Made by a program: the position numbers and the translations under genes
Notes under the pieces: generated by a model
The model's database searches: none
What the model was told of the DNA's origin: nothing
What the model saw: only the letters and a program-made list of their open reading frames with translations
Assembly: GCF_900236475.1 (NCBI RefSeq)
Contig: NZ_LT963352.1
Coordinates: 2,604,001 to 2,668,000, forward strand
Length of the DNA: 64,000 nt
Reading direction: 5' to 3'
Source of the DNA: Streptomyces chartreusis NRRL 3882
Lineage (GTDB): Bacteria; Actinomycetota; Actinomycetes; Streptomycetales; Streptomycetaceae
Shown here: piece by piece, positions 7,823-17,798 of the stretch
How the letters are laid out: each line of letters opens with the position of its first letter
How positions within the stretch are numbered: the stretch's first letter is position 1

Positions 7823-10042
7823 TCAGCCCAGGGTGATCGTGCCGGAGAGCGTGAGGTCCGGGCCCTGGCCGTCGCGGGGGTGGGCGGTGAGCCGCCAGGT
7901 GAAGGGCCCGGACCCGGCTCCGGCGCCGGTGTCGGTGGTGCCGTCCCAGGCGGGGCGTACGGCGGCCCCGGTGGAGCTGCCGGTCAGCGTGCGGAGGACC
8001 GTGCCGGAGCCCGTGGTCAGGGCCAGGGTCCAGGTGGACGGCTTGTTCAGCTGCCAGACCGGTGCCCAGGGCATCGACCTGCCGATCACGGAGGGCGAGT
8101 AGACCTGGGCCTCCATCTGCGCGAGCGGTGAGGTGGGGACGCCGCTGGGGACGATCGAGACCTCGCCGTACGTGCCGTTGAGGTAGGCGATGTGACCGCC
8201 GAAGCGGTCGACGGCCCAGCGGCCGTTGCTGCCACCGGTGTTCTGGTCGGTGGCCGGCAGTTTCACCAGGGTGCGGGTGGTCGCCGTGCCGGTGTGGAAG
8301 TCGGTGAGCAGCAGGTCGTGGGTGGTGCGGTTCTCGCGGAGCAGGAAGCCGTCGGCGAGGCGGGCCGGGCCGTGGTCGGCCGGGACCGTGATCTTCCGGT
8401 TGGTGGCGCGGTCGTAGACGCCCGCCGTGCCGCCGCAGGATTAGTACAGCCAGGTGTTGACGGCCTGGATGTCGGTGGGGGTGCAGGGGGCGCCGGTGGC
8501 GATGGTGGTGGTCGTCCCGGTCTTGAGGTTGCGGCCGGTGACCACGCCCTGGGTGCTGCCCGGGGTCCACAGTGTCTGGCCCCAGACGGCGGCGGCGGTG
8601 CGGTCGCGGGTGAGGGTGGTCTCGCCGCCGGTCGCGGCGCGCGGGAAGTCCACGAGCCGCTGCTTGCCGGAGGCGCCGTTGTAGAGCACGTAGCGGCCGG
8701 TGCCGCCGGCGATGCGGCCGCCGGAGTCACCGTCCGTGGGCCCGCTGAGGGTGGTGGTGGTGTCGAGGCCGACGTTGAGGACGGATTCCTGGCCTGCGGA
8801 GTTGGTCCACAGGTAGCCGACCCGGCCGTCGCCGAGGGCCTCCAGCTGGGGGCAGGCGGCGTCGCCGGTGAGGCAGGTGGACGCGCCAAGGGCGGGGCTC
8901 CGGGGAGTCTGTGCGCCGGTGGGCCGGCCGTCGGCATCCAGCTGGAAGCCGCTGTAGCGCAACGCGCCGCCCGCCGTCGTCGCGCCGTAGAGGAACAACT
9001 CGCCGCCCGCGACGGCCAGTCCCTGCACCCCGGTCGAGGCGGCGGGGACCCGGGCCACCTCGGTGGTGGTGAGGCCGCCGCTGTCGGTGGGAGTGATCCG
9101 GTGGATGTTCCAGTCGAGGCTGGAGGGGCCTGCGGTGGCCAGCGCTCCGCCGTCCAGGGTCGGGCCGATGCCGCCGAACGACGAGGTGAGCACCGTGCTC
9201 TGGGCGCCGGTGACGAGGGAGCGTGCGGTCAGCGCGGGGTCCGTGCCGCCCAGGACGAAGTCCGGGTTGCCGAGAAGGAGCTGGTCGCCGACCACGGCTT
9301 CGAGCTGGGCGCCGATCCTGGTGAGGGCGGTGGGCTCGGTGCCGGGTTCGGCGTCCACCCGGATCGCCTTCCAGTCGGCGACGAGCCAGCGGTCGTTGAA
9401 GGCGAGCTGCGGGGTGGCCTCGTCGCTGGTGACGTACGTGCGGAACGCGCCGTCGGCGAGGTCGACCAGGCCCACGGACGTCTTGCCGTCCAGCACGTAG
9501 ACGATCGCGAGGCGGCTGACCGAGCCGCCGGTGCGGTAGACGACGGGCCGGGCGCCCGCGGGGAAGCCGGTGACCGGGGTGTCCACGGTGAGGGTGCCCT
9601 CGACGGTGCGCAGCACGTGCAGGGCGCCGGTGCCGTCCATGGTCAGCACGCTCCAGCCCGCGGCGGCCCGGTAGGCCTGGCCGGTGGGGATCGTGACGGT
9701 GGCGGTGACGCCCGTGGAGCGGTGTCTCTGGGTGACGGTCTGGCCGTCGCGGGTGTTCACCACGTCGGTACCGCTGGCCAGGTCGTCCGGGCCGGCGTGG
9801 GCGGGCGGGACCGTGTCGGGGTAGTCCACGGTGGTGACCGAGGTGGTCCCCGGCCGGTACTGGAAGCCGGACGCGCCGGCCCACGGGTAGTCGACGGTCA
9901 CGCGCTTCTCGGTGGCGAGCCGCACCGTGCCGACGGGCGCGTCGGCATCGGGCGCCGCCTGCGCCGGTGCGGTCAGCACGGTGCAGGACAGGGCCACGAC
10001 CCCGCCGACGGCCGCGTGGACAAGTCTTCGTGAACGGCTCAT
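7823..10042 (-). pseudogene. Secreted repeat protein with C-terminal FlgD-Ig-like domain, interrupted by in-frame TAA
   Basis: The frame from ATG 10042 (MSRSRRLVHAAVGG, signal peptide ending AQAA) runs 533 codons to a TAA at 8441-8443, ending QAVNTWLY. The same frame then continues without another stop through SCGGTAGVYDRATN to the natural end at 7823 (GPDLTLSGTITLG). The full protein would be about 739 residues: signal peptide, propeller-like repeats (STVLTSSFGG, RYVLYNGASGKQRLVDF) and a C-terminal FlgD/Ig-like domain (WTLALTTGSGTVLRTLTG, AWDGTTDTG). Related proteins as I recall them read Y-W-S-C-G at this point, so TAA probably replaces TGG. Whether the shorter 533-aa product works is unknown; it would lack the Ig-like domain. 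Secreted, function unknown. Confidence 0.75.
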
Positions 10043-10163
10043 GTTCCCTCCCCGGTACCAGGACACACACGCGCACCGTGTGCACAGGGGGCATCCAATG
10101 TCCCCTCCGGGGACGGGAGTTGGCCGGAACGGTGAACTCCGGGTGACGGCTGGGCGGACACGG

Positions 10164-10196
10164 CGAGGGCGGCGCCCGAACCGGACGCCGCCCTCG
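10164..10196 (-). terminator. Hairpin terminator downstream of gltX
   Basis: Perfect 11-bp stem CGAGGGCGGCG / CGCCGCCCTCG with an 11-nt loop, 19 nt past the gltX stop. Confidence 0.8.
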
Positions 10197-10214
10197 TCGG
10201 GTGGGTGCTTCGCG

Positions 10215-11699
10215 TTACGCGGCCAGCTTCGCCAGCGCCGCGTCGATCCGGGCCAGGGTGGTCTCCTTGCCCAGGACCTCCAGGGACTCGAACAGCGGCA
10301 GCCCGACCGTGCGGCCGGTGACGGCGACACGGACCGGGGCCTGGGCCTTGCCGAGCTTGAGGCCGTGGGCCTCGCCGGCGGCCAGGACGGCCTCCTTCAG
10401 CGACTCGGCGGAGGTCCAGTCGGCCGCCTCCAGCTTCTCGCGGGCGGTGCGCAGCAGGGCGTCCGAGCCCTCCTTCATGGCCTTCGTCCAGCTGGCCTCG
10501 TCCGCCACCGGCTCCGGCAGGAACAGGAAGTCGACGTTGTCGGTGATCTCGGAGAGCACCTTGAGGCGGGTCTGGGCGTGCGGGGCGATGGCCTGCCACT
10601 TGGCCTCGTCGAAGGCCTCCGGCGCCCAGGGGGCGAACGGCGCCTGGAGCCACGGGCGGCAGCGCTCGGTGAAGTCCTTCACGTCCAGCATGCGGATGTG
10701 GTCGCCGTTGATGGCCTCGCACTTCTTGAGGTCGAAGCGCGCCGGGTTGGGGTTCACGTCGGAGATCTCGAACGCGGCGATCATCTCGTCGATGGTGAAC
10801 ACGTCCTGGTCGGCCGAGAGGGACCAGCCGAGCAGGGAGAGGTAGTTGAGCAGGCCCTCGGGGAGGAAACCGCGCTCCCGGTAGAGGTTGAGGGAGGACT
10901 GCGGGTCGCGCTTGGAAAGCTTCTTGTTGCCCTCGCCCATCACGTACGGCAGGTGGCCGAAGGACGGGATCTCCTTGGCGATGCCCAGCTCGATCAGCGC
11001 CTTGTACAGGGCGATCTGGCGCGGGGTGGAGGAGAGCAGGTCCTCGCCGCGCAGGACGTGGGTGATCTCCATCAGGGCGTCGTCGACCGGGTTGACCAGC
11101 GTGTAGAGCGGGGCGCCGTTGGCGCGGACGATGCCGTAGTCCGGGACGTTCTCGGGGGTGAAGGTCAGCTCGCCGCGGACCAGGTCCGTGAAGGTGATCG
11201 TCTCGTCGGGCATGCGGAAGCGGACGATGGGCGCACGGCCCTGGGCCTGGTACTCCTCGACCTGCTCGGCGCTCAGGTCACGGCAGTGGCCGTCGTAGCC
11301 GGAGGGCTTGCCGGCGGCGCGGGCGGCCTCGCGGCGGGTGTCCAGCTCCTCCTGGGAGCAGTAGCAGCGGTAGGCGTGGCCGGCGTCCAGGAGCTTGGCC
11401 GCGACGTCCTTGTACAGGTCCATGCGCTGGGACTGGCGGTACGGCGCGTGCGGGCCGCCGACCTCGGGGCCCTCGTCCCAGTCGAAGCCCAGCCAGCGCA
11501 TCGAGTCGAGCAGCTGGGTGTACGACTCCTCCGAGTCGCGGGCCGCGTCGGTGTCCTCGATGCGGAAGACCAGGGTGCCCTGGTGGTGCTTGGCGAACGC
11601 CCAGTTGAACAGGGCGGTGCGCACCAGGCCCACATGGGGGTTACCGGTGGGCGACGGGCAGAAACGGACGCGTACGGGGGAGCCGGGTGCGCTAGCCAC
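10215..11699 (-). CDS. gltX: Glutamyl-tRNA synthetase
   Basis: A 494-aa class I aminoacyl-tRNA synthetase that charges tRNA-Glu, five genes of which or their Gln partners lie 3 kb away. The HIGH-type motif is [16 protein letters not shown] (residues 13-28) and the KMSKS-type loop is KKLSKRDPQ. The C-terminal anticodon-binding domain is complete. The start is GTG 11699 ([13 protein letters not shown]), overlapping the upstream gene by 8 nt; a TTG three codons earlier is possible. In actinobacteria this enzyme is usually non-discriminating and also charges tRNA-Gln with Glu before amidation. Confidence 0.96.
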   Translation of the reverse strand: MASAPGSPVRVRFCPSPTGNPHVGLVRTALFNWAFAKHHQGTLVFRIEDTDAARDSEESYTQLLDSMRWLGFDWDEGPEVGGPHAPYRQSQRMDLYKDVAAKLLDAGHAYRCYCSQEELDTRREAARAAGKPSGYDGHCRDLSAEQVEEYQAQGRAPIVRFRMPDETITFTDLVRGELTFTPENVPDYGIVRANGAPLYTLVNPVDDALMEITHVLRGEDLLSSTPRQIALYKALIELGIAKEIPSFGHLPYVMGEGNKKLSKRDPQSSLNLYRERGFLPEGLLNYLSLLGWSLSADQDVFTIDEMIAAFEISDVNPNPARFDLKKCEAINGDHIRMLDVKDFTERCRPWLQAPFAPWAPEAFDEAKWQAIAPHAQTRLKVLSEITDNVDFLFLPEPVADEASWTKAMKEGSDALLRTAREKLEAADWTSAESLKEAVLAAGEAHGLKLGKAQAPVRVAVTGRTVGLPLFESLEVLGKETTLARIDAALAKLAA

Positions 11700-12468
11700 G
11701 CTTGACAACCTTGTTGGTGAGAGTGCCGATGCCTTCGATGGTGACGGCGACCTCGTCGCCGACGTTGAGCGGGCCGACCCCAGCCGGGGTGCCCGTGAGG
11801 ATCACGTCGCCGGGGAGCAGCGTCATGGCCTCGGAGATGTTGACGATCAGGTCCTCGATGGAGTGGATCATCTCGCTGGTGCGGCCCAGCTGGCGCTGCT
11901 GGCCGTTGACCGTGAGCTGGATGGTGAGGTCGCTCGCGTCCAGGTCCGTCTCCACCCAGGGGCCGAGCGGGCAGGAGGTGTCGAAGCCCTTGGCCCGGGC
12001 CCACTGCTTCTCGCGCTTCTGGACGTCGCGGGCGGTGATGTCGTTGGCGCAGGTGTAGCCGAAGATCACGTCCTTGACGCGCTCGCGCGGGACCTCGCGG
12101 CACATCCGGCCGATGACCACGGCCAGCTCGGCCTCGTGGTGCACCTCCGCCGAGAAGGAGGGGTACTGGATCTCGTCGCCGGGGCCGATCACCGAGGTGG
12201 ACGGCTTGAAGAAGGCGAAGGGGGCGTCGGGCACCTCGTTGCCCAGCTCGCGCGCGTGCTCCGCGTAGTTGCGGCCGAAGGCCACGACCTTGTTGGGCAG
12301 CACCGGTGGCAGCAGCCTGACCTTGCCGACCGGCACCTTCGTGCCGGAGAGCTCGAAGTCCGCGAACGGGATGCCCTTGATGATGTCCAGGACGAGCTCG
12401 TCCTGCTGCTCGCCCTCGATGGCGCCGAAGGCGACGTTCCCGTCGATGGAGAATCTGGCGATGCGCAC
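11692..12468 (-). CDS. Fumarylacetoacetate hydrolase-family protein
   Basis: A 258-aa protein of the FAH superfamily (hydrolases, decarboxylases and isomerases of beta-keto or hydroxy acids). The divalent-metal site appears as [13 protein letters not shown] and [14 protein letters not shown], and the family signature as PLGPWVETD and TGTPAGVG near the C-terminus. GTG start at 12468. It overlaps gltX by 8 nt and is conserved next to it in streptomycetes, which suggests co-expression but gives no substrate. Acylpyruvase or oxaloacetate decarboxylase activity, as in FAHD1, is one possibility. Confidence 0.88.
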   Translation of the reverse strand: MRIARFSIDGNVAFGAIEGEQQDELVLDIIKGIPFADFELSGTKVPVGKVRLLPPVLPNKVVAFGRNYAEHARELGNEVPDAPFAFFKPSTSVIGPGDEIQYPSFSAEVHHEAELAVVIGRMCREVPRERVKDVIFGYTCANDITARDVQKREKQWARAKGFDTSCPLGPWVETDLDASDLTIQLTVNGQQRQLGRTSEMIHSIEDLIVNISEAMTLLPGDVILTGTPAGVGPLNVGDEVAVTIEGIGTLTNKVVKRG

Positions 12469-12553
12469 GGGATGCTTGGCCCCTTGACTGAAGCGGCTGG
12501 AGTCTGACGCTCCAGGCTAACGCGGGGAGGGGTCCGTGCCGCGCGCATTACGA

Positions 12554-12583
12554 AGGGGCGCCGCCGTCGCCGGTGGCGCCCCT
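12554..12583 (-). terminator. Hairpin terminator after the 63-aa gene
   Basis: 9-bp stem AGGGGCGCC / GGCGCCCCT with a 12-nt loop, about 60 nt past the stop of the small gene at 12642. Confidence 0.65.
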
Positions 12584-12641
12584 CGATGTTCTTGTCCCGC
12601 CGCCGTGAGCATCCGGCGGCCGGTGCGCGTATTACCCGGTG

Positions 12642-12833
12642 TCACTCCGCGGCAGCGGCGGCCGCGACGGGGACCTCGGTGAGGATGGTGCGCTTGGGGT
12701 TGGCAGTCTGGGTGGGGAGTTCGACGCGGTGCTCCGGCTGCTCCGGCGTCTGCAGTTCGTCGGCGTCGTCCAGGTGCGCCAGCGTCGTGCGTCGCGGGTT
12801 GGCGATCTTGTGGAACATCGTCGTCGTCTTCAC
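12642..12833 (-). CDS. Small protein with a duplicated ANPRRT-type motif, function unknown
   Basis: A 63-aa protein (GTG start, MKTTTMFHKIANPRRTTLAH) ending in a run of alanines and a glutamate. It has an internal duplication: IANPRRTTLAHL near residue 10 and TANPKRTILTEV near residue 43, separated by an acidic, proline-rich linker. No signal peptide or membrane segment is visible. The ribosome binding site is weak. It has its own terminator and lies alone upstream of the conservon. I do not recognise a function. The short length and repeated basic motif could suit a peptide that binds nucleic acid or a partner protein, or a precursor peptide, but no modifying enzyme is adjacent. Confidence 0.7.
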   Translation of the reverse strand: MKTTTMFHKIANPRRTTLAHLDDADELQTPEQPEHRVELPTQTANPKRTILTEVPVAAAAAAE

Positions 12834-13435
12834 TGTTTACTTGACCCTGTTCTGTGACGGGCGCCGGGAGGGCGCGGAGGACCCTCGTACAGGCGCGGGT
12901 TGTCGGTTTTGCCATCTCTGTAAAGCGTCAGGCTAAACATGGGATTCCCGGCGCGATTACGGGGTGGCCATGATCAGCATGTGAGTTTTCTCACGACTCA
13001 GGGGGCGAATCGGTCAATCCGGGCTCGTGTCTCACCCCAACGAAACGGACATTGACCCACTGAAGCGCTCATTCCGCTGCTGATCATGGCGACTGGGACA
13101 CCCGTCGCGCCTCGGCGACTCGCGGGCATACGCCCGAAATGGACTAACTCACTTTCTACGTCCGGTGATTCGTCACTCACGTGGTGTCACCTATGTCACG
13201 GCCTGGCCTACGAGCCTTGTTGGAGATCCTGTGCTGTGCTGGAATGCCACGGACCGCCGCAGGATCGAGCCGGCGCACAGGGGGCGCACAGACGCGCCGA
13301 GTGGCGGCCAGAAGGGGGAGCCAGCGCCGGTCACTCAAGACCACCACGGGGGCGTACTCAGGGCGTCCCCAGAACGCCGACACCGTGCCCCGCCGTTCAC
13401 GCGATGGGGCGCCTGGTCCAGAGGTTGCGACGCTA
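12834..13435. other. Intergenic region upstream of the first conservon
   Basis: A 600-bp region of lower GC than its surroundings, which should hold the promoters of the 63-aa gene and of cvnA1. Open frames exist here on both strands, including one of 60 codons at 12998-13180 on the minus strand, but none has a good ribosome binding site or recognisable protein. TGTCAC-type short repeats occur around 13180-13200. No RNA gene is evident. Confidence 0.5.
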
Positions 13436-16400
13436 GTGCAGGGACGTTTCAAGAGGGATGGCAGCGCTTCGGCGGAGCCGGAGCCGCACGGCGGGACTGG
13501 CCCCAAAACGGGCAGCCCCTCGCCCCAGCACGCCCAGAACCAGGGCCCGGCCGGTGACGGCGGAGGGCGCCCCGGCGCGTCGGCCCCCGCGGGGTCCGCG
13601 AGCCCGGCTCCGGCCCTGAAGCCGCCGGCGGGTCCGACGGGCCCCGGCCCGCGAATAGCCCTGCGCAACTGGCGCATCTCGACCCGTCTGGTCTCGCTGC
13701 TCGCCCTCCCGGTGGTCGCGGCCACCTCGCTGGGCGCGCTGCGTATCAACCAGTCCATGGACGACATCCAGCAGCTCGACAACATGAAGCTGCTGACGGA
13801 CATGACCAAGCAGGCCACCGAGCTGTCCGCCGCCCTCCAGGAGGAGCGCGACCAGTCGGCCGGCCCGCTCGCGCACGGCGGCAAGGCGACCGACTTCACG
13901 GTCAAGGGTCTTCGCGAGAAGACCGACCGGGCGAGGAAGAACTTCCTCGACAGTTCCGAGGAGATCGACAGCACCAGCAAGGACGGCAACCTCAAGGGCG
14001 TCCGCGAGTACCTCGTCCAGCTCGCCGGCGAGCTCGGCGACCTGGAGCAGATCCGCAAGGGCGCCTACGCCTCCGAGGGCAACTCCACGCAGACGATCGA
14101 GGCGTACCACCGTCTGATCGAGAACCTGATCGACCTCTCCCAGGACATGGCCGAGGCGACCAGCAACCCGGACATGATCCAGCGCACGCGTGCGCTCGCG
14201 GCGTTCTCCTCCGCCAAGGAGTACTCCTCGATCCAGCGCGCGGCCCTGGCGGCGGCGCTGCCCGCGAGCAACACCACGACCGGCAAGCTCTCGCCGAACG
14301 ACCGGCTCTACGCCGAGTCGGCCCTGGAGAGCCAGAACTCCGAGCTCCGCAGCTTCAAGAGCATCTACGGCGAGGACGCCGCCGCCGAGCTGCTCAAGCC
14401 GATCGAGGACGGCGGCAACTCCACGATCAAGGCGACCGACACCTACGCGGGTCGTGCCCTGGTCTCCGCGAGCGGTCTCGCCCAGCAGGACAAGCGGTCC
14501 TACCGCGACTGGCTGGACGACAGCTCCACCAAGATCCAGCAGATGAAGAACATCGAGCACACGCTGCTCGAGGAGATGGAACAGAAGGCCCGCGAGCTGC
14601 GCAGCGCCACCGAGCGCGACGCGATCATCTCCGGTGCGCTGATCCTCATCGTGCTCGGTGTGTCGCTGGTCGGCGCCTTCGTCGTGGCCCGCTCCATGAT
14701 CCGCTCGCTGCGCCGCCTGGAGGAGACCGCGACCAAGGTCGCCTCCGACCGTCTGCCCGAGCTGGTCAAGCAGCTGTCCGAGTCCGACCCGCAGGACGTC
14801 GACACGTCCGTGGAGTCGGTCGGTGTGCACTCCCGGGACGAGATCGGCCGAGTGGCCGCGGCCTTCGACGACGTGCACCGCGAGGCGGTCCGCCTCGCAG
14901 CCGAGCAGGCCCTGCTGCGGGGCAACGTCAACGCGATGTTCACCAACCTCTCGCGCCGCTCCCAGGGCCTCATCCAGCGTCAGCTGTCGCTCATCTCCGA
15001 ACTGGAGTCCCGCGAGGCCGACCCGGACCAGCTGTCCTCGCTGTTCAAGCTCGACCACCTCGCCACGCGTATGCGCCGTAACGGTGAGAACCTGCTGGTT
15101 CTCGCGGGTGAGGAGCCGGGCCGCCGGTGGACCCGTCCGGTCCCGCTGGTCGACGTGCTCCGTGCCGCCGCGTCCGAGGTGGAGCAGTACGAGCGCATCG
15201 AGCTGGCCGCCGTGCCGACCACCGAGGTGGCCGGCCGGGTCGTCAACGACCTCGTGCACCTGCTCGCCGAGCTGCTGGAGAACGCGACCTCGTTCTCGTC
15301 GCCGCAGACCAAGGTCAAGGTCACCGGTCACGCCCTGCCCGACGGCCGGGTGCTGATCGAGATCCACGACACCGGCATCGGTCTGTCGCCGGAGGACCTC
15401 GCCGCGATCAACGAGCGGCTCGCCTCTCCCCCGACGGTGGACGTCTCCGTCTCCCGCCGCATGGGTCTGTTCGTGGTCGGCCGGCTGTCGCAGCGGCACG
15501 GCATCCGCATCCAGCTGCGCCCGTCCGACTCCGGTGGCACGACCGCGCTCGTCATGCTGCCCGTCGATGTCGCCCAGGGCGGCAAGAAGCCCCAGCCCAA
15601 GCAGGGCGGTCAGCCGCCGGTCGGCGGTGGCGGTCCGGCCGCCGCGCAGGCCGCCGCCGGTGCGGCCGCGGCCCGGCGTGCCGCCGGTGCCGGCCAGGCG
15701 GGCGGTGGCGCCCTCGGGCCCGGCGGCTCCGGTGGCCCCGGCTACGGCGGCGGTGCGCCGTCCGGTGGTGGCCGGCTCGGTGCCGGCCAGGGTCCGCGGG
15801 CCGCGCTGCCCGGGCGGGACGCGGACGGTGGCCGGCCGGGCGGCGGGCGCGGACCGCAGGGTCCCGACAAGTCCCCGTCGCTGTTCGAGCAGAGTGGTCC
15901 GCCCGCGCCCCCGCAGGGCCGCCCGGCTCCCGCCGGTGCCGGGTTCGGGCAGGCGCCCGGTGCTCCGCAGGGACTGCAGGCCGCGGGTACGAACGGGCCG
16001 CAGGGCCAGGACGGCTACGGCGGTGGCCGGGGTGCGCAGCGCCCGGGCAACTCCGAGCAGGGCCAGGGCCAGGGTCGTCGGCCGCAGCTGCCGCCGCGCG
16101 GCGGTCCGCGGGCCGAGCTGCCCGGCGGCGGTGAATCGCAGCCCCGCGTGCCGAGCTGGAGCGACGAGAACGCCCAGCCGTCGGTGCCGCGTGCCTCGCT
16201 GGACACCCCGCGCGGGCACGAGGAGCCGGATGCCTCCCGGACCTCTCCGATGCCTCGGATCGACGACCGGCAGGGCCCGGGCTCGACGGCGGAGATCCCC
16301 GCCGTCCCGCGCGACGACGACCGGCAGGGCCCCGGCTCTCCGGCCGACTTCGGCCCGCGCGGCCCCCAGCGCTCGGACCGGTTCGGCCTTCCCGGCACGG

Positions 16401-17263
16401 ACGGCTCGCAGGGCTCGGGCCAGTTCGTCCGCCCGGACGTCTTCGGCGCCCCGGGCGGCCGCCGCGACCCGTCGTCCACGACGGGCCAGTACGCGGCCCC
16501 GCAGTCCTACGACAACGGCTCGACCGACCAGTACCCGGCTCAGCGCCAGGACAGCGGCTCGACCGGGCAGTACCCGGCTCCGCAGTCCTACGACAACGGC
16601 TCGACCGGGCAGTACCCCGCGCCGCGCCAGGACAACGGCTCCGGCCGGCCCACCCTCCCCGGTCCGGCCACCCCGGCCGACCCCGCGGGCACGGGCCAGT
16701 TCGAGCGGCCGCAGGTCAACGGCGCCCGCGGCGGGGCCGACTTCGGCGCCCCGCGTCCGCCCGCCCCGCAGGGACGGCCCACGCGGCAGGAGCCCGAGGC
16801 CCTGCCGCCGGCGACCGGTCCGGGCGACGGGCGTACGCCGCTGTACGACACCCTCGAGACCAACTGGTTCCACGGGCAGCAGGAGCAGCAGCAGCCGGCG
16901 CAGAGCAACGGCTCCGCTCCGGCCCCGCAGCAGCCGCAGGAGACCGGCGGTCCCCAGCGGTCCGCCTCCGCCGGCTGGCGCAGCTCGCCGAACGACGACC
17001 TCGTCCGCCAGGCCGAGCGCGTCCGCCAGCCCGCGGCCGGCGGTGTCACCACCTCCGGCCTGCCGCGCCGGGTGCCCCGGGCGAACCTCGTTCCGGGCAC
17101 GGCGCAGCAGCAGCCCCAGCAGAGCGGTCCGCAGATCTCGCGTGCCCCCGATGACGTACGCGGTCGGCTGACCAATCTCCGCCGCGGTATTGCACAGGGT
17201 CGTCAGGCCGGGTCCACCCAGACCGGCAGCTTCCCTCGGCCCTCTCACCAGCAGGAGCGTTAG
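13436..17263 (+). CDS. cvnA1: Conservon 1 sensor kinase-like membrane protein (CvnA)
   Basis: A 1275-aa membrane protein, first gene of a conservon. Order: basic N-terminus; membrane segment about residues 81-103 (LVSLLALPVVAATSLGAL); an extracytoplasmic helical NIT-type nitrate/nitrite-sensing domain; second membrane segment about 396-419 (ALILIVLGVSLVGAFVVA); HAMP; a helical segment with LFKLDHLATRMRRNGENL; a GHKL ATPase domain with N box ELLENATSFSS near 611, G1 DTGIGLSPED near 645 and MGLFVVGRLSQRHG; then about 550 residues of Pro/Gly/Gln-rich disordered tail including YDNGSTGQYPAP repeats. The GTG start at 13436 (VQGRFKRDGSASAEPEP) is chosen because upstream codons look non-coding. In conservons this protein, CvnB, CvnC and CvnD form a membrane complex resembling eukaryotic G-protein signalling. 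Confidence 0.92.
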   Translation: MQGRFKRDGSASAEPEPHGGTGPKTGSPSPQHAQNQGPAGDGGGRPGASAPAGSASPAPALKPPAGPTGPGPRIALRNWRISTRLVSLLALPVVAATSLGALRINQSMDDIQQLDNMKLLTDMTKQATELSAALQEERDQSAGPLAHGGKATDFTVKGLREKTDRARKNFLDSSEEIDSTSKDGNLKGVREYLVQLAGELGDLEQIRKGAYASEGNSTQTIEAYHRLIENLIDLSQDMAEATSNPDMIQRTRALAAFSSAKEYSSIQRAALAAALPASNTTTGKLSPNDRLYAESALESQNSELRSFKSIYGEDAAAELLKPIEDGGNSTIKATDTYAGRALVSASGLAQQDKRSYRDWLDDSSTKIQQMKNIEHTLLEEMEQKARELRSATERDAIISGALILIVLGVSLVGAFVVARSMIRSLRRLEETATKVASDRLPELVKQLSESDPQDVDTSVESVGVHSRDEIGRVAAAFDDVHREAVRLAAEQALLRGNVNAMFTNLSRRSQGLIQRQLSLISELESREADPDQLSSLFKLDHLATRMRRNGENLLVLAGEEPGRRWTRPVPLVDVLRAAASEVEQYERIELAAVPTTEVAGRVVNDLVHLLAELLENATSFSSPQTKVKVTGHALPDGRVLIEIHDTGIGLSPEDLAAINERLASPPTVDVSVSRRMGLFVVGRLSQRHGIRIQLRPSDSGGTTALVMLPVDVAQGGKKPQPKQGGQPPVGGGGPAAAQAAAGAAAARRAAGAGQAGGGALGPGGSGGPGYGGGAPSGGGRLGAGQGPRAALPGRDADGGRPGGGRGPQGPDKSPSLFEQSGPPAPPQGRPAPAGAGFGQAPGAPQGLQAAGTNGPQGQDGYGGGRGAQRPGNSEQGQGQGRRPQLPPRGGPRAELPGGGESQPRVPSWSDENAQPSVPRASLDTPRGHEEPDASRTSPMPRIDDRQGPGSTAEIPAVPRDDDRQGPGSPADFGPRGPQRSDRFGLPGTDGSQGSGQFVRPDVFGAPGGRRDPSSTTGQYAAPQSYDNGSTDQYPAQRQDSGSTGQYPAPQSYDNGSTGQYPAPRQDNGSGRPTLPGPATPADPAGTGQFERPQVNGARGGADFGAPRPPAPQGRPTRQEPEALPPATGPGDGRTPLYDTLETNWFHGQQEQQQPAQSNGSAPAPQQPQETGGPQRSASAGWRSSPNDDLVRQAERVRQPAAGGVTTSGLPRRVPRANLVPGTAQQQPQQSGPQISRAPDDVRGRLTNLRRGIAQGRQAGSTQTGSFPRPSHQQER

Positions 17264-17686
17264 TTGAGTCCGATGAGCCAGGCGGCACAGAACCTCAACT
17301 GGTTGATCACCAACTTCGTGGACAACACCCCCGGGGTGTCCCACACCGTCGTCGTGTCCGCCGACGGTCTCCTCCTGGCGCTGTCGGAGGGCTTTCCGCG
17401 CGACCGCGCGGACCAGCTCGCGGCCGTCGCCTCCGGTCTGACGTCCCTGACGGCAGGCGCCTCCCGGATCTTCGAGGGGGGCGACGTCGCGCAGACGGTC
17501 GTGGAGATGGAGCGGGGATTCATGTTCCTCATGTCCATCTCGGACGGCTCGTCGCTGGCCGTCCTCGCTCACCCCGACTGTGACATCGGCCTCGTCGGCT
17601 ACGAGATGGCGCTCCTGGTCGACCGCGCGGGCGCGGTCCTCACCCCCGACCTGCGAGCTGAGCTCCAAGGCAGTCTGCTCCATTGA
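17264..17686 (+). CDS. cvnB1: Conservon 1 roadblock/LC7-domain protein (CvnB)
   Basis: A 140-aa roadblock/LC7 protein (NWLITNFVDNTPGVSHTVVV, LAAVASGLTSLTAGASRIFE), the family acting on small GTPases such as MglB. The TTG start directly follows the cvnA1 stop, with AGGAG 7 nt upstream; the same four codons precede the internal ATG in the second conservon copy, supporting the TTG/GTG start. Expected to regulate the nucleotide state of CvnD. Confidence 0.93.
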   Translation: MSPMSQAAQNLNWLITNFVDNTPGVSHTVVVSADGLLLALSEGFPRDRADQLAAVASGLTSLTAGASRIFEGGDVAQTVVEMERGFMFLMSISDGSSLAVLAHPDCDIGLVGYEMALLVDRAGAVLTPDLRAELQGSLLH

Positions 17687-17798
17687 TCGGCCCCGGCACC
17701 ACCCGTCTCACCACATCACCGTCCGGCCGCCACACACCCCCCACAGGCCTCGTCAGACGGCTCGACTGAACCGACTTGCTGTCCCGCCCGGAGGACCC

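Noticed and set aside
12998..13180. 60-codon minus-strand frame upstream of the conservon
   Set aside because: No ribosome binding site, no recognisable protein features, and it covers the likely promoter region.
13433..17683. A 1416-codon open frame on the minus strand opposite cvnA1, and a similar 1208-codon one at 19053-22679
   Set aside because: They are antisense to well-supported genes; low-complexity Arg/Gly/Leu composition and the absence of domains are typical of GC-rich shadow frames.
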